A DNA stretch of 64,000 nt from Brachybacterium muris (GTDB taxonomy: Bacteria; Actinomycetota; Actinomycetes; Actinomycetales; Dermabacteraceae), in contig NZ_JAFBCB010000001.1 in NCBI RefSeq assembly GCF_016907455.1, positions 186,001-250,000 of the forward strand, given 5' to 3'. Shown in pieces: positions 52,440 to 61,334 of the stretch. Position numbers and translations under genes: made by a program. Position 1 is the stretch's first letter. Every line of letters starts with the position of its first letter. Below the pieces are notes generated by a model that was not told where the DNA came from, searched no databases, and saw only the letters and a list, made by a program, of their open reading frames with translations.

Positions 52440-53619
52440 GGCGGGCGGTCCTGCGCAGCTGCTCGATCCCCTCCGCGATCGCGTCCGTGTCGGCGTCGAG
52501 GTTCTCCCGCACCCACTGGTCGTCGTACACGGTCTCCAGGTAGGGCACACCGCCGTCGTGCACCACGAACACCACGCGGGTGCCGGGCTCGAGGCTGGGG
52601 ATCAGCCCGCCCAGCGCGTGCACGATGCCGCCGGTGGAGCCCCCGGCCAGGATGCCCTCGCTGCGGGCCAGGTGCCGGGCGCCCACCACGCAGTCCAGGC
52701 CCTCCACGCGGATCACCTGATCGGGTTCGACCTGGCGGGACAGCTCGGTGACCACGCCCGCACCCATGCCGGGCAGGGGGCGGGGCGCGGCGGTGCCACC
52801 GAACAGCACCGAGCCCACCGCGTCGACCGCGATCGCGCGGGTGGTCATGTCGTGGTCGCGGATGTACGCGGAGCAGCCGCCGATGGTTCCGGTCGTGGAC
52901 ACCGCCGCCATCAGCACGTCCACCTGGTGCCCGGTGGCCTCGGCGATCTCCCGCATGGTGCCGTCGTAGTGGGCACGGGGATTGGCGGGATTGCCGTACT
53001 GGTACAGGTTCACCGCATCGGGGATCTCCTCCAGCAGCTCCTTGACCCGGTTGAAGCGGGCGGTGAGCAGGTCGCCGGTAGCTGGATCGGGCTCGGAGAC
53101 CAGGTCGATCTCTCCGCCGAGCGCCTGGATGGTGCGCACGGTGGTGGCGTTGGTGCGGGCGTCGACCACGCACACGAACCGCACGTCGTGGGCGTTGCAG
53201 GCACGGGCGAGGGCCACGCCCAGGTTCCCGGAGGAGGACTCCACCACGGTGCCGCCGGGGGCCAGTCGCCCGGTCTGCAGGGCGTCGCGCACCATGCCCA
53301 TCGCCGGCCGGTCCTTGGTGGAGCCGCCCGGGTTCACCGACTCCAGCTTCGCCAGGATCTCCACCCCGGAGTCGGGGAACAGGGAGTCCAGACGGATCAG
53401 GGGAGTGTTCCCGATGGCCTCGCTGATCCCGGCCACGATCGCGGGCACGGGGGCCGCGAACCCCGCCGCGGAGACGCCCGGGCCCTCCGGGGCGTTGTCG
53501 AGGCCGACGGGGATGTCGGGTCCGCTGGTGGCCGCCTCGGTGGGGGCGGCGGGCGGCCGGTCATCCTCGGGCGTGCTGCTGGTGTGCTCCCGCTGCGGGG
53601 AGCCGGAGGTGTGGGTCAC
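52432..53619 (-). CDS. PLP-dependent cysteine synthase-family protein, SbnA-like
   Basis: A 395-residue fold-type II PLP enzyme starting at GTG 53619. PLP lysine K102 in NPGGSTKDRPA, phosphate-binding SSSGNLG, and GGSTGGIVHALG. Closest in layout to SbnA, which joins O-phosphoserine and glutamate on the way to 2,3-diaminopropionate, and to cysteine/cystathionine synthases. The N-terminal 60 residues are a disordered extension. First gene of the three-gene operon. Confidence 0.82.
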   Translation of the reverse strand: MTHTSGSPQREHTSSTPEDDRPPAAPTEAATSGPDIPVGLDNAPEGPGVSAAGFAAPVPAIVAGISEAIGNTPLIRLDSLFPDSGVEILAKLESVNPGGSTKDRPAMGMVRDALQTGRLAPGGTVVESSSGNLGVALARACNAHDVRFVCVVDARTNATTVRTIQALGGEIDLVSEPDPATGDLLTARFNRVKELLEEIPDAVNLYQYGNPANPRAHYDGTMREIAEATGHQVDVLMAAVSTTGTIGGCSAYIRDHDMTTRAIAVDAVGSVLFGGTAAPRPLPGMGAGVVTELSRQVEPDQVIRVEGLDCVVGARHLARSEGILAGGSTGGIVHALGGLIPSLEPGTRVVFVVHDGGVPYLETVYDDQWVRENLDADTDAIAEGIEQLRRTARRD

Positions 53620-53931
53620 CTGGCCACGCTACGACATGCAGGCCCCATGAACGGACGGCCTGCTGTGACCGAATGGTCGAGTGAAGAGGCGTGTTCGGGG
53701 CGCACCCAGGGACGGGGTGGGTTCAGGGGCGATGGGTCCCCAGGGGGAAGCGACGCTGCGTGAGGTCCGACGGGACCGGTCGGTCGGGTGCCTGGGTGTC
53801 CGTCGCAGGTGCGGAGCCTACGGTCGACGCATCTCCGGGTGCGGCGCCCGCCGTGGCCGCACCTGCTCATCCAGGTGTGGCCCAATGGCCCGCACCCCGT
53901 TCGACCACCCGCTCGACCCGATGGAGGAACC

Positions 53932-54417
53932 GTGAGCACCGACCAGGACTTCACTCAGCAGGACGTCGTCGAGAAGCTGCGCGGCACCAGCATCGTCATG
54001 CTGACCACCGCCCGCGCCGACGGCAAGCTGCTGTCCCACCCCATGACCGTCCAGGACGTCACCGACGATGCCGATGTGTGGCTGTTCGTGGGCCTGCAGG
54101 GCGATCAGGCCGACGCCCTGCGCCAGGGCCCCGAGGTGAACCTCAACGTCTCCGAGGCCGGATCCTGGCTGTCCGTGGCCGGCAAGGCCCAGTTCGTCGA
54201 GGACCGCGCCAAGATCGCCGAGCTGTGGGACGACTCCGCCAAGAGCTACTTCCCCGGCGGCGTGGACGATCCGAACCTGGCCCTGGTGCTGGTCACCAGT
54301 GAGTCCGCACAGTACTGGGGCCTGCCCGGTGGCAAGGTCGCAGGTGTGGCCCAGATCCTCAAGGCCAAGGTCACCGGCGGCGACACCCCCGGCGGGACGG
54401 GAACCACGGAGCTGTGA
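53932..54417 (+). CDS. Pyridoxamine 5'-phosphate oxidase-family protein (general stress type)
   Basis: A 161-residue split-barrel flavin-binding protein starting at GTG 53932 with GGAGGAACC upstream. It has the SIVMLTTARADGKLLSHPM start, DADVWLFV and WLSVAGKAQFVEDRAK segments, as in general stress protein 26-like members. Flavin or F420 reduction is possible; the substrate is not known. Ends before the terminator at 54454. Confidence 0.85.
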   Translation: MSTDQDFTQQDVVEKLRGTSIVMLTTARADGKLLSHPMTVQDVTDDADVWLFVGLQGDQADALRQGPEVNLNVSEAGSWLSVAGKAQFVEDRAKIAELWDDSAKSYFPGGVDDPNLALVLVTSESAQYWGLPGGKVAGVAQILKAKVTGGDTPGGTGTTEL

Positions 54418-54727
54418 TGCTCGGGTAACCGCACCCCTGCGACGGGGGCACAGAGGCCAGGGCATCTGCGACGTGTTGCAGGCGCCCTGGCCTTCGTGCT
54501 GTCCAGTCACACGAAGGACGATTCCGCTCCACGATCGCGAGGTCCTGGAACGGAATCGTTCTTTGCTGGTGCTGTGCGGCTCGTGCGCGGTCAGGAGCCC
54601 CGGTGAACTCCGGAGCCCCCATGTCACACTATGAACGGCCATTAGCGATTCTTTGGGACCTGTGGTGCACTGAGGCAGTCCGCGGCACGCCGCCCGGACT
54701 GCCCCCTTACTTCCAGGAGCCCCTCCC
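54418..54727. other. Intergenic region with terminator and structured leader, no gene
   Basis: 310 bp. After the terminator at 54454-54492 there is a second inverted repeat (acgattccg at 54517-54525 / cggaatcgt at 54550-54558, then TCTTT) and a strong hairpin ggcagtccg/cggactgcc at about 54674-54703, 25 bp before the ATG at 54728. Confidence 0.6.
54454..54492 (+). terminator. Intrinsic terminator
   Basis: Arms aggccagggc / gccctggcct, followed by TTCGTGCTGT. Downstream of the gene ending at 54417. Closely resembles the hairpin at 62317-62353. Confidence 0.8.
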
Positions 54728-56380
54728 ATGTCCTCCCTCACGCGTCGCTCAGCACTCGCGCTCGGTCTCGGCACCCCGGCCCTGATGGCGCTGGCCGGCT
54801 GCGGTTCCGGCACCGGCGGCGAGAGCGCTGCGGCCGGTGAACCGCAGCAGGGTGGCACCCTGACCTACCTGGAGCCGCAGACCTGGAGCACGCTGTACCC
54901 GCCGGCGGCCGGTTTCTACCCCAACGGCGGCGTGGTCAACAACATCACCGACCGCCTGCTGTACCAGGACCCCGAGACCCTCGAGCTGCACCCGTGGATC
55001 GCCACGGCCCTGCCGGAGGTCAACGAGGACGCCACCGAGTACACCTTCACGCTGCGTGAGGGCGTCACCTACTCCGATGGCACCCCCCTCGACGCCGAGA
55101 ACGTGGTGAAGAACTTCGACCTGTACGGCGCGGGCGACCCCGATCGGGCCCTGACCGTCTCCGAGGCGATCAACAACTACGACCGCGGCGAGGTGGTGGA
55201 CCCCACCACGGTCCGCTTCCACTTCTCCGCACCCTCGCCCGGGTTCGCCCAGGCTGTCTCCACCATCAACTCCGGCCTGCTCTCCAACGCCACCCTGGAC
55301 CGCACCGGCGAGGAGTTCGGCCCTGGCAACGCCACCGACATCATCGGCTCCGGCCCCTTCGTGATCGACACGGAGGAGATCGGCACCCGCCTCACCCTCA
55401 CGGTGCGCGAGGACTACGCCTGGCCACCGGCCACCGCCCAGCGCGAGGGCCGGGCCCTGCTGGACGGCATCGACTACGTGGTCGCCGCCGAGGACAGCGT
55501 GCGGGTGGGCACCGTCACCTCCGGGCAGGCCCACATCGCCCGACAGATCGAGGCGCCCGACGAGCCCCAGTTCGCGGCCGACGGGCTGAGCCTGCACGCC
55601 GCCTCCACCAACGGCGTCAACAACGGCCTGAGCTTCCGCTTCCGCGACCCGGCCCTCGATGACCTGCGCACCCGCCAGGCGCTGATCGCCGCGATCGACC
55701 GCCAGGCCATCGTGGACACCCTGTTCACGAGCAACTATCCCCTGGCCACCGGGGCGCTCGCCGCCACCGCCCTGGGTTATGTGGACACCTCGGAGCGCTA
55801 CGCCTACGACCCCGAGAAGGCGGCCTCGCTGCTGGAGGAGGCGGGTTGGAGCGCCGGGGCCGACGGCACCCGCACCAAGGACGGCAAGCCGCTGACCCTC
55901 ACGTTCAACGAGGCACTCCCGCAGCCCCGCTCCCGGGAGGTGGTCACCCTGATCCAGGAGCAGCTCACCGAGCTCGGCATCGACGTGCAGCTGCTGCCCG
56001 GCGACCAGGCCGCACAGGACGCCGCCCGGGGCGAGCCCGGCACCGTGCAGGTGTACCACTCGATGGTGGGCCGCTCGGACTACGACGTGCTGAAGTCCCA
56101 GTACTCCTCAGACAACCGCAACACCCTGCTCAACGGGTACCCCGACGGCAGTGTCGGCGACCCGGAGCTGGACGAGCTGCTGGCCCGGATCGCCTCCGTG
56201 CCGGAGGCCGAGGGGCGGGCCGAGGCCTCCGCCGCGGCCCAGCGGCACCTGGCCGAGCAGGCGCTGATCCTGCCGCTGTTCGAAGAGCCGCAGGTGTACG
56301 GGCTCACCGCGGCCGTCCAGGGCTTCGCCACCGAGTCCGTGGGTCGACCCCGCTTCTACGACACCTGGCTCACCGACTGA
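54728..56380 (+). CDS. ABC transporter substrate-binding lipoprotein, oligopeptide/nickel family
   Basis: A 550-residue family 5 binding protein. RR-containing signal (LTRRSALAL) and lipobox LAGC with C25; the mature protein has GGTLTYLEPQTW and TEYTFTLREGVTYSDGTPLDAENVV, typical of DppA/OppA-like proteins. First gene of a seven-gene operon with two permeases, a double ATPase and three small enzymes. The stop lies in a 17-bp tandem repeat (56377-56410). Confidence 0.92.
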   Translation: MSSLTRRSALALGLGTPALMALAGCGSGTGGESAAAGEPQQGGTLTYLEPQTWSTLYPPAAGFYPNGGVVNNITDRLLYQDPETLELHPWIATALPEVNEDATEYTFTLREGVTYSDGTPLDAENVVKNFDLYGAGDPDRALTVSEAINNYDRGEVVDPTTVRFHFSAPSPGFAQAVSTINSGLLSNATLDRTGEEFGPGNATDIIGSGPFVIDTEEIGTRLTLTVREDYAWPPATAQREGRALLDGIDYVVAAEDSVRVGTVTSGQAHIARQIEAPDEPQFAADGLSLHAASTNGVNNGLSFRFRDPALDDLRTRQALIAAIDRQAIVDTLFTSNYPLATGALAATALGYVDTSERYAYDPEKAASLLEEAGWSAGADGTRTKDGKPLTLTFNEALPQPRSREVVTLIQEQLTELGIDVQLLPGDQAAQDAARGEPGTVQVYHSMVGRSDYDVLKSQYSSDNRNTLLNGYPDGSVGDPELDELLARIASVPEAEGRAEASAAAQRHLAEQALILPLFEEPQVYGLTAAVQGFATESVGRPRFYDTWLTD

Positions 56381-56410
56381 CCCGGGCCACGCCCTGACCC
56401 GGACCACGCC
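56377..56410. repeat. 17-bp tandem repeat spanning a stop codon
   Basis: ctgacccgggccacgcc (56377-56393, contains the TGA) and ctgacccggaccacgcc (56394-56410), then a partial third ctgacc. Confidence 0.92.
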
Positions 56411-56442
56411 CTGACCTACCTCACGACCTGCGAGATCACACC

Positions 56443-57426
56443 ATGACCTACCTCCTGCGCCGCACCGGCGGCGCCCTGCTGGTGCTGGCCCTGGCCTTCA
56501 CCGCGGCGTACGTGCTGCTCGCCGCCCTGCCCGGGGACGCTGTCCTGGCGCGCTACGGCAACCCCGACCTGGGGCTCACCCCGGATCAGCTCGCCGAGAT
56601 CCGCGCCTCCTACGGGGCCGACCGGCCCGCGATCATCCAGTTCCTCGACACTGCCGCCTCCTTCCTGCGGGGAGACCTGGGCTACTCCGTCCAGAGCGGC
56701 GCGGCGGTCTCGGCGCTGCTGGCCGAGGCGCTGCCCTCCACCCTCACCCTGGCGGCGCTCGGCCTGCTGGTCGCGGTGGTGCTCGCCGTGGCGATCGCCG
56801 CGCTGGCCACCCACCCCGGCCTGCAGTCCCACCGGGTCACCCGGGCATTGCGCAGCACCCTGCGCGGACTGCCGCCGCTGATGGTGTCCCTACCGGTGTT
56901 CTGGATCGGCATCGTGCTGATCCAGGTGTTCTCCTTCCAGCTGGGACTGGTGCCGCTGCTCAACGCGAGCCCCGCCCAGGCGCTGATCCTGCCGGTGGCG
57001 ACCCTGGCGGTGCCCATCGCCGCCCCGCTGGCCCAGGTGCTGATCCGCTCGATCGACGAGGTCATGGCCCAGCCCTTCGTGGCCGTCGCCCGGGCCCGCG
57101 GCGCCTCCTCGACCTGGCTGCTGTGGCACACCGTGGCCCGCAACGCCGTGCTGCCCACCCTGACCATGGCCGGACTGCTGTTCGGGGAGCTCGTCGGCGG
57201 AGCGGTGGTCACCGAGGCCGTGTTCGGCCGGATGGGCATCGGCCAGCTCACCGCCCAGGCCGTCGCCGCCCGGGACACCCCGGTGCTGCTGGCGGTGGTG
57301 GTGATCTCCACCGTCGTCTTCGTCCTGATCAACCTCGTCGTGGACCTGCTGTACCCGGTCCTGGACGCCCGGCTGCGGCGCACAGGCGCAGCCGCCCCGA
57401 CCCGCAGAGTGCAGGTGACCGCCTGA
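56443..57426 (+). CDS. ABC transporter permease, DppB-like
   Basis: A 327-residue permease with six helices; long periplasmic loop after helix one (ALPGDAVLARYGNPDLG, then RADYG-type spacing), and an EAA-like loop VAVARARGASSTWLLWHTVARN. The stop overlaps the next start (TGATG). Confidence 0.92.
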   Translation: MTYLLRRTGGALLVLALAFTAAYVLLAALPGDAVLARYGNPDLGLTPDQLAEIRASYGADRPAIIQFLDTAASFLRGDLGYSVQSGAAVSALLAEALPSTLTLAALGLLVAVVLAVAIAALATHPGLQSHRVTRALRSTLRGLPPLMVSLPVFWIGIVLIQVFSFQLGLVPLLNASPAQALILPVATLAVPIAAPLAQVLIRSIDEVMAQPFVAVARARGASSTWLLWHTVARNAVLPTLTMAGLLFGELVGGAVVTEAVFGRMGIGQLTAQAVAARDTPVLLAVVVISTVVFVLINLVVDLLYPVLDARLRRTGAAAPTRRVQVTA

Positions 57427-58412
57427 TGAGCGCCTCGACCCTCCGCACGGTGGACCCGGTGTCCCCGTCACACGAGCCGTCCCCGGCCTCGGGCGACGCA
57501 TCGCTCGGTGCCACCGCGGCATCGGCGAGCACCGCAGCATCCGGTGGGACCGCAGCGCCCGACGGGGCCTCAGCAGCCGGCGGGGCCGTAGCATCCGCGA
57601 CGCACGCCGGCCGACGCAGGACCCTGCGCCCCGGCGTGGTGCTGTCGGCCCTGGTGCTGCTGCTGGCCCTGGCCTGGGCCCTGCTGCCCCAGCTGTTCGC
57701 CGGCCACAGCCCCACCGCCACGGTGGGCCCCGCCCTGCAGGCACCGAGCCCCGCCCACTGGTTCGGCACCGACTCCACCGGGCGCGACCTGTACACACGC
57801 GTGGTCCACGGCGCCTCCCACTCGATCCTCGCGGCCACGGTCGCGGTCGCGGTGGGTCTGATCGCCGGCACCACCCTCGGGGTGATTGCCGGCAGCCTCG
57901 GCGGCCTGGTCGAGGACGCGATCATGCGCCTGGTGGACGTGCTGCTGGCGATCCCGGGCCTGCTGCTGTCGCTGTCGGTGGTGATCCTGCTGGGCTTCGG
58001 CACCACCAACGCCGCGATCGCCGTGGGCGTCACCTCCATCGCCACCTTCGCCCGGCTCTCCCGCTCGCGGGTGCTCGCCGTGCGCCGCAGCGAGTACGTG
58101 GAGGCGGCGTTCGGCTCCGGCGGCACGCTGCCGGCCATCCTGTGGCGCCACGTGCTGCCCAACTCCGCGGCGCCCGTGGTGGCACTGGCCGCCCTGCAGC
58201 TCGGTTCCGCGATCCTGCAGATCTCCACCCTCGGCTTCCTGGGCTACGGCGCTCCGCCGCCCACCCCGGAGTGGGGGCTGCTGATCGCCGAGGGCCGCGA
58301 CTACGTGGCCACCGCCTGGTGGCTGACCCTGCTGCCGGGCCTGGTGGTGGCCGCGGTGGTGCTGGCCACCAACCGTCTCAGCACCGCGATCGGACAGGAG
58401 GACCAGGCATGA
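57426..58412 (+). CDS. ABC transporter permease, DppC-like
   Basis: A 328-residue permease. The first 60 residues are a hydrophilic Ala/Ser/Gly-rich extension. Family motifs HWFGTDSTGRDLYTRVVHG and the loop YVEAAFGSGGTLPAILWRHVLP are present. It overlaps the ATPase gene by ATGA. Confidence 0.92.
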   Translation: MSASTLRTVDPVSPSHEPSPASGDASLGATAASASTAASGGTAAPDGASAAGGAVASATHAGRRRTLRPGVVLSALVLLLALAWALLPQLFAGHSPTATVGPALQAPSPAHWFGTDSTGRDLYTRVVHGASHSILAATVAVAVGLIAGTTLGVIAGSLGGLVEDAIMRLVDVLLAIPGLLLSLSVVILLGFGTTNAAIAVGVTSIATFARLSRSRVLAVRRSEYVEAAFGSGGTLPAILWRHVLPNSAAPVVALAALQLGSAILQISTLGFLGYGAPPPTPEWGLLIAEGRDYVATAWWLTLLPGLVVAAVVLATNRLSTAIGQEDQA

Positions 58413-60223
58413 GCGCCCCGACCCCGAACCGCGCGGCCCTGGGCGGCACGGCGCAGGTCCCGGACGGCACGGCGCAGGTCCCCGACGGCACGGCCCCGGG
58501 CCCGCTGCTCGAAGTCAGCGGCCTGCAGGTGGGCTACCGCACCCGCCGCGGCCTGGTCGAGGCCGTGCGCGGGGTCGACCTCACCGTCGCCCCCGGCGCC
58601 ATGACCGCCCTGGTCGGCGAGTCCGGCTCCGGCAAGACCACCGTCGCCCAGTCCGTGATCGGGCTGCTGGCCGACAACGGTCGCGTGGGCGCCGGCTCGA
58701 TCACCCTGCGAGGGGCGGGCGGGGCCCCCGAGGAGCTCGTCGGCCTGCCCGCCCGGCGCTGGCGCGAGCTGCGCGGCACCCGGATCGGCCTGATCCCGCA
58801 GGACCCCTCCAGTTCCCTGGACCCGGTGCGGACCATCGGGGCCAGCATCGGCGACCCCCTGCGGATCCACGGCTGGCGGGACCGCGACCGCATCCACACC
58901 CGCGTGCTCGACCTGCTGGAGCGCGTGGGCTTCGACGACCCCGCTGCCCGGGCCCGCCAGTACCCCCACGAGCTCTCCGGCGGGATGCGGCAACGGGCCC
59001 TGATCGCCGCGGCACTCGCCCTGGAACCGGACCTGCTGATCGCCGACGAGCCCACCAGCGCCCTGGACGTCACCGTCCAGGCCACCGTGCTGGACCTGAT
59101 CGACGAACTGCGGGAGTCCACCGGTGCGGGCGTCCTGCTGATCACCCACGACCTGGCGGTGGCGGCGGACCGTGCCGACGCGCTGGTGGTGATGCGCCAC
59201 GGGGCCGTCGAGGAGTCCGGCCCGGCCCGCCAGGTGCTGGCCGCCCCCGAGGCCGAGTACACCCGCGCCCTGCTGGCCGACGCCCCCTCCCTGCGGCAGG
59301 TCGTCCAGCGACGCCCCCCGGCCCCGGACCCGCAGGCTGCGCCGCTGCTACAGGTGCGGGACCTGCGTCAGGAGTTCGCCTCCCGGGGCAGCCGGGTGCC
59401 GTTCCTCGCAGTCGATGGGGTCTCCTTCGACGTCGCCGCCGGCACCACCCACGCCCTGGTGGGGGAGTCCGGGTCCGGCAAGACCACCGTCGGCCGCGCC
59501 ATCTCCGGGTTCCGCCGCCCCACCGCGGGCAGCATCCAGGTGGCCGGAACCGAGGTCACCGCCCTCAGCGCGGGGCGGCCGCTGCGGGAGTTCCGACGCA
59601 GCGTGCAGCTGGTCCACCAGAATCCCTTCGGGTCGCTGGACCCCCGCCAGAGCATCGCCGGGATCCTCGAGGAGCCGCTGCGCAACTACCGGCTTGGCAC
59701 TCGCTCGACGCGGCAGGCTGCGGCGAGGGAGCATCTGGACCTCGTCGGCCTGCCGCAGGACGTCGCCGAGCGCCGACCCCGTGAGCTGTCCGGGGGGCAG
59801 CGGCAGCGGGTGGCGATCGCCCGCGCCCTGATCCTGCAGCCGCAGCTGGTGGTGCTGGACGAGGCCGTCTCCGCCCTGGACGTCACCGTGCAGGCACAGA
59901 TCCTGCGGCTGTTGGCCCGCCTGCAGGAGGACCTGGGCCTGACCTACCTGTTCATCTCCCACGACCTTGCGGTGGTGCGGCAGGTGGCCGACACCGTTTC
60001 GGTGATGCGGCGCGGTCAGCAGGTCGAGCAGGGCCCGGTGGCCCGGGTGCTCGAGGACCCCCACCACGAGTACACCCAGCAGCTGCTGGCCGCCATCCCC
60101 GGAGGCAAGGGCGATCCGGCCACCGCTGGCACCCCGAGAGGCGGGCGCCCTCCGGTCACCGCAGGTAGCCCCGTCACGACCGGCCGCTCCGTACCTCTTC
60201 GCCCGGAAGGATCACGCGCATGA
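58409..60223 (+). CDS. ABC transporter ATP-binding protein, DppD-DppF type fusion
   Basis: A 604-residue protein with two complete ATPase domains. Domain one: Walker A GESGSGKTT (about 70), signature LSGGMRQR, Walker B LLIADEPTSALD. Domain two: Walker A GESGSGKTT (about 352), signature LSGGQRQR, Walker B VVLDEAVSALD. Each is of the oligopeptide transporter type, so the fused gene supplies both ATPases. A 21-bp in-frame repeat near the start gives AQVPDGT twice. Confidence 0.93.
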   Translation: MSAPTPNRAALGGTAQVPDGTAQVPDGTAPGPLLEVSGLQVGYRTRRGLVEAVRGVDLTVAPGAMTALVGESGSGKTTVAQSVIGLLADNGRVGAGSITLRGAGGAPEELVGLPARRWRELRGTRIGLIPQDPSSSLDPVRTIGASIGDPLRIHGWRDRDRIHTRVLDLLERVGFDDPAARARQYPHELSGGMRQRALIAAALALEPDLLIADEPTSALDVTVQATVLDLIDELRESTGAGVLLITHDLAVAADRADALVVMRHGAVEESGPARQVLAAPEAEYTRALLADAPSLRQVVQRRPPAPDPQAAPLLQVRDLRQEFASRGSRVPFLAVDGVSFDVAAGTTHALVGESGSGKTTVGRAISGFRRPTAGSIQVAGTEVTALSAGRPLREFRRSVQLVHQNPFGSLDPRQSIAGILEEPLRNYRLGTRSTRQAAAREHLDLVGLPQDVAERRPRELSGGQRQRVAIARALILQPQLVVLDEAVSALDVTVQAQILRLLARLQEDLGLTYLFISHDLAVVRQVADTVSVMRRGQQVEQGPVARVLEDPHHEYTQQLLAAIPGGKGDPATAGTPRGGRPPVTAGSPVTTGRSVPLRPEGSRA

Positions 60224-60744
60224 CCACAGACTTCGACGTCATCGACCACCTCGCCGGGGAGCACGAGAACGGGGACGGGCACATCGCCCGCCTGCGCTCC
60301 CTGCGCCCCCAGGCGCGCGAGAACGCCCAGCGCAGCTACGAGGCGCTGCTGGAACCTCAGGACGAGCGCAGTGTCCCGATCCGCGAGCGGTACGCGGTGG
60401 CCGCCCACGTGGCCCGCCTGCACGGCCCGGGCCCTGCCGCGGACCTGTACCTCGAGAACCTCCACGACGAGGATCCCGAGCTCGCCGCACGGATCGCTGC
60501 CGGTGAGCGGACCGGGCAGGAGCGATTGGATGCCGCACTCGCCCACGCCGAGCTGCTGGTGCTGCGCCCCCGCGACGCGGAGCCCGCCCACCTGCGCGCC
60601 CTCGAGGCGGCCGGCTGGGATGCCGACGGGATCATCACCCTCTCCCAGCTGGTCTCCTTCGTGACCTTCCAGCTGCGCATCGCCCACGGGCTGCGCGTGC
60701 TGGCCGCCACCCCTGCCACCGAGACGACGGAGGAGCTGCGATGA
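60220..60744 (+). CDS. CMD domain protein (Avi_7170-like)
   Basis: A 174-residue helical protein, carboxymuconolactone decarboxylase/AhpD-like, of the CMD-domain group typically found next to a peroxidase-like partner and a peptide-type ABC transporter. The redox Cys pair of AhpD is absent, so it is not a peroxidase by itself. Overlaps both neighbours by ATGA. Confidence 0.8.
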   Translation: MTTDFDVIDHLAGEHENGDGHIARLRSLRPQARENAQRSYEALLEPQDERSVPIRERYAVAAHVARLHGPGPAADLYLENLHDEDPELAARIAAGERTGQERLDAALAHAELLVLRPRDAEPAHLRALEAAGWDADGIITLSQLVSFVTFQLRIAHGLRVLAATPATETTEELR

Positions 60745-61334
60745 CCCGCCCGGAGACCTTCACCCAGGAGAGCCTCGGCTGGGTGCCGTGGCTCGAACCG
60801 GTGGCCCGCGAGGACCTCACCGCCGAGCAGCACGAGGCGCTGCAGGACGACTTCCGTCGGGCCTCGCCGTACTTCCGCCTGTTGGCCCGTGACCCGCAGG
60901 CCCTGCGCGCCCGCACCCTCACGGACCTGGACATCTTCTTCAACACCGAGGGCGGCGCCGGCCGCGCCGAACGGGAGCTGGCGGCCACCGCCACCTCCCG
61001 CACCAACGGCTGCATCTACTGCGCCTCGGTGCACTCGGCCGCGGCGACCCGCGAGTCCGGCCGGCGCGAGGACGTGCAGCGCCTGCTCGATGAGGGGGTC
61101 GGCGCCGAGCTCGGCTCACCGGCCTGGGACGCGATCGCCCACGCCGCCGACGCCCTCGCCCGTATTCCGCTGGACTTCGGCCCGGCTGACGTCCAGCGAT
61201 TGCGGGAGGCCGGGCTGAGTGACGCGGAGATCGTCGACGTGATCAACAGCGCCGCCTTCTTCAACTGGGCCAACCGCCTCATGCTCACCCTGGGCGAACC
61301 CGAGGTGCCCACCCGGCGGAGCAAGCGGTCATGA
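60741..61334 (+). CDS. Alkylhydroperoxidase domain protein (AhpD-like)
   Basis: A 197-residue AhpD-like protein with the redox motif NGCIYCASVHS (CxxC, then His) near residue 90, needed for thiol peroxidase chemistry. Partner of the CMD protein upstream. It overlaps the glyoxalase-fold gene by ATGA. Confidence 0.85.
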   Translation: MTRPETFTQESLGWVPWLEPVAREDLTAEQHEALQDDFRRASPYFRLLARDPQALRARTLTDLDIFFNTEGGAGRAERELAATATSRTNGCIYCASVHSAAATRESGRREDVQRLLDEGVGAELGSPAWDAIAHAADALARIPLDFGPADVQRLREAGLSDAEIVDVINSAAFFNWANRLMLTLGEPEVPTRRSKRS

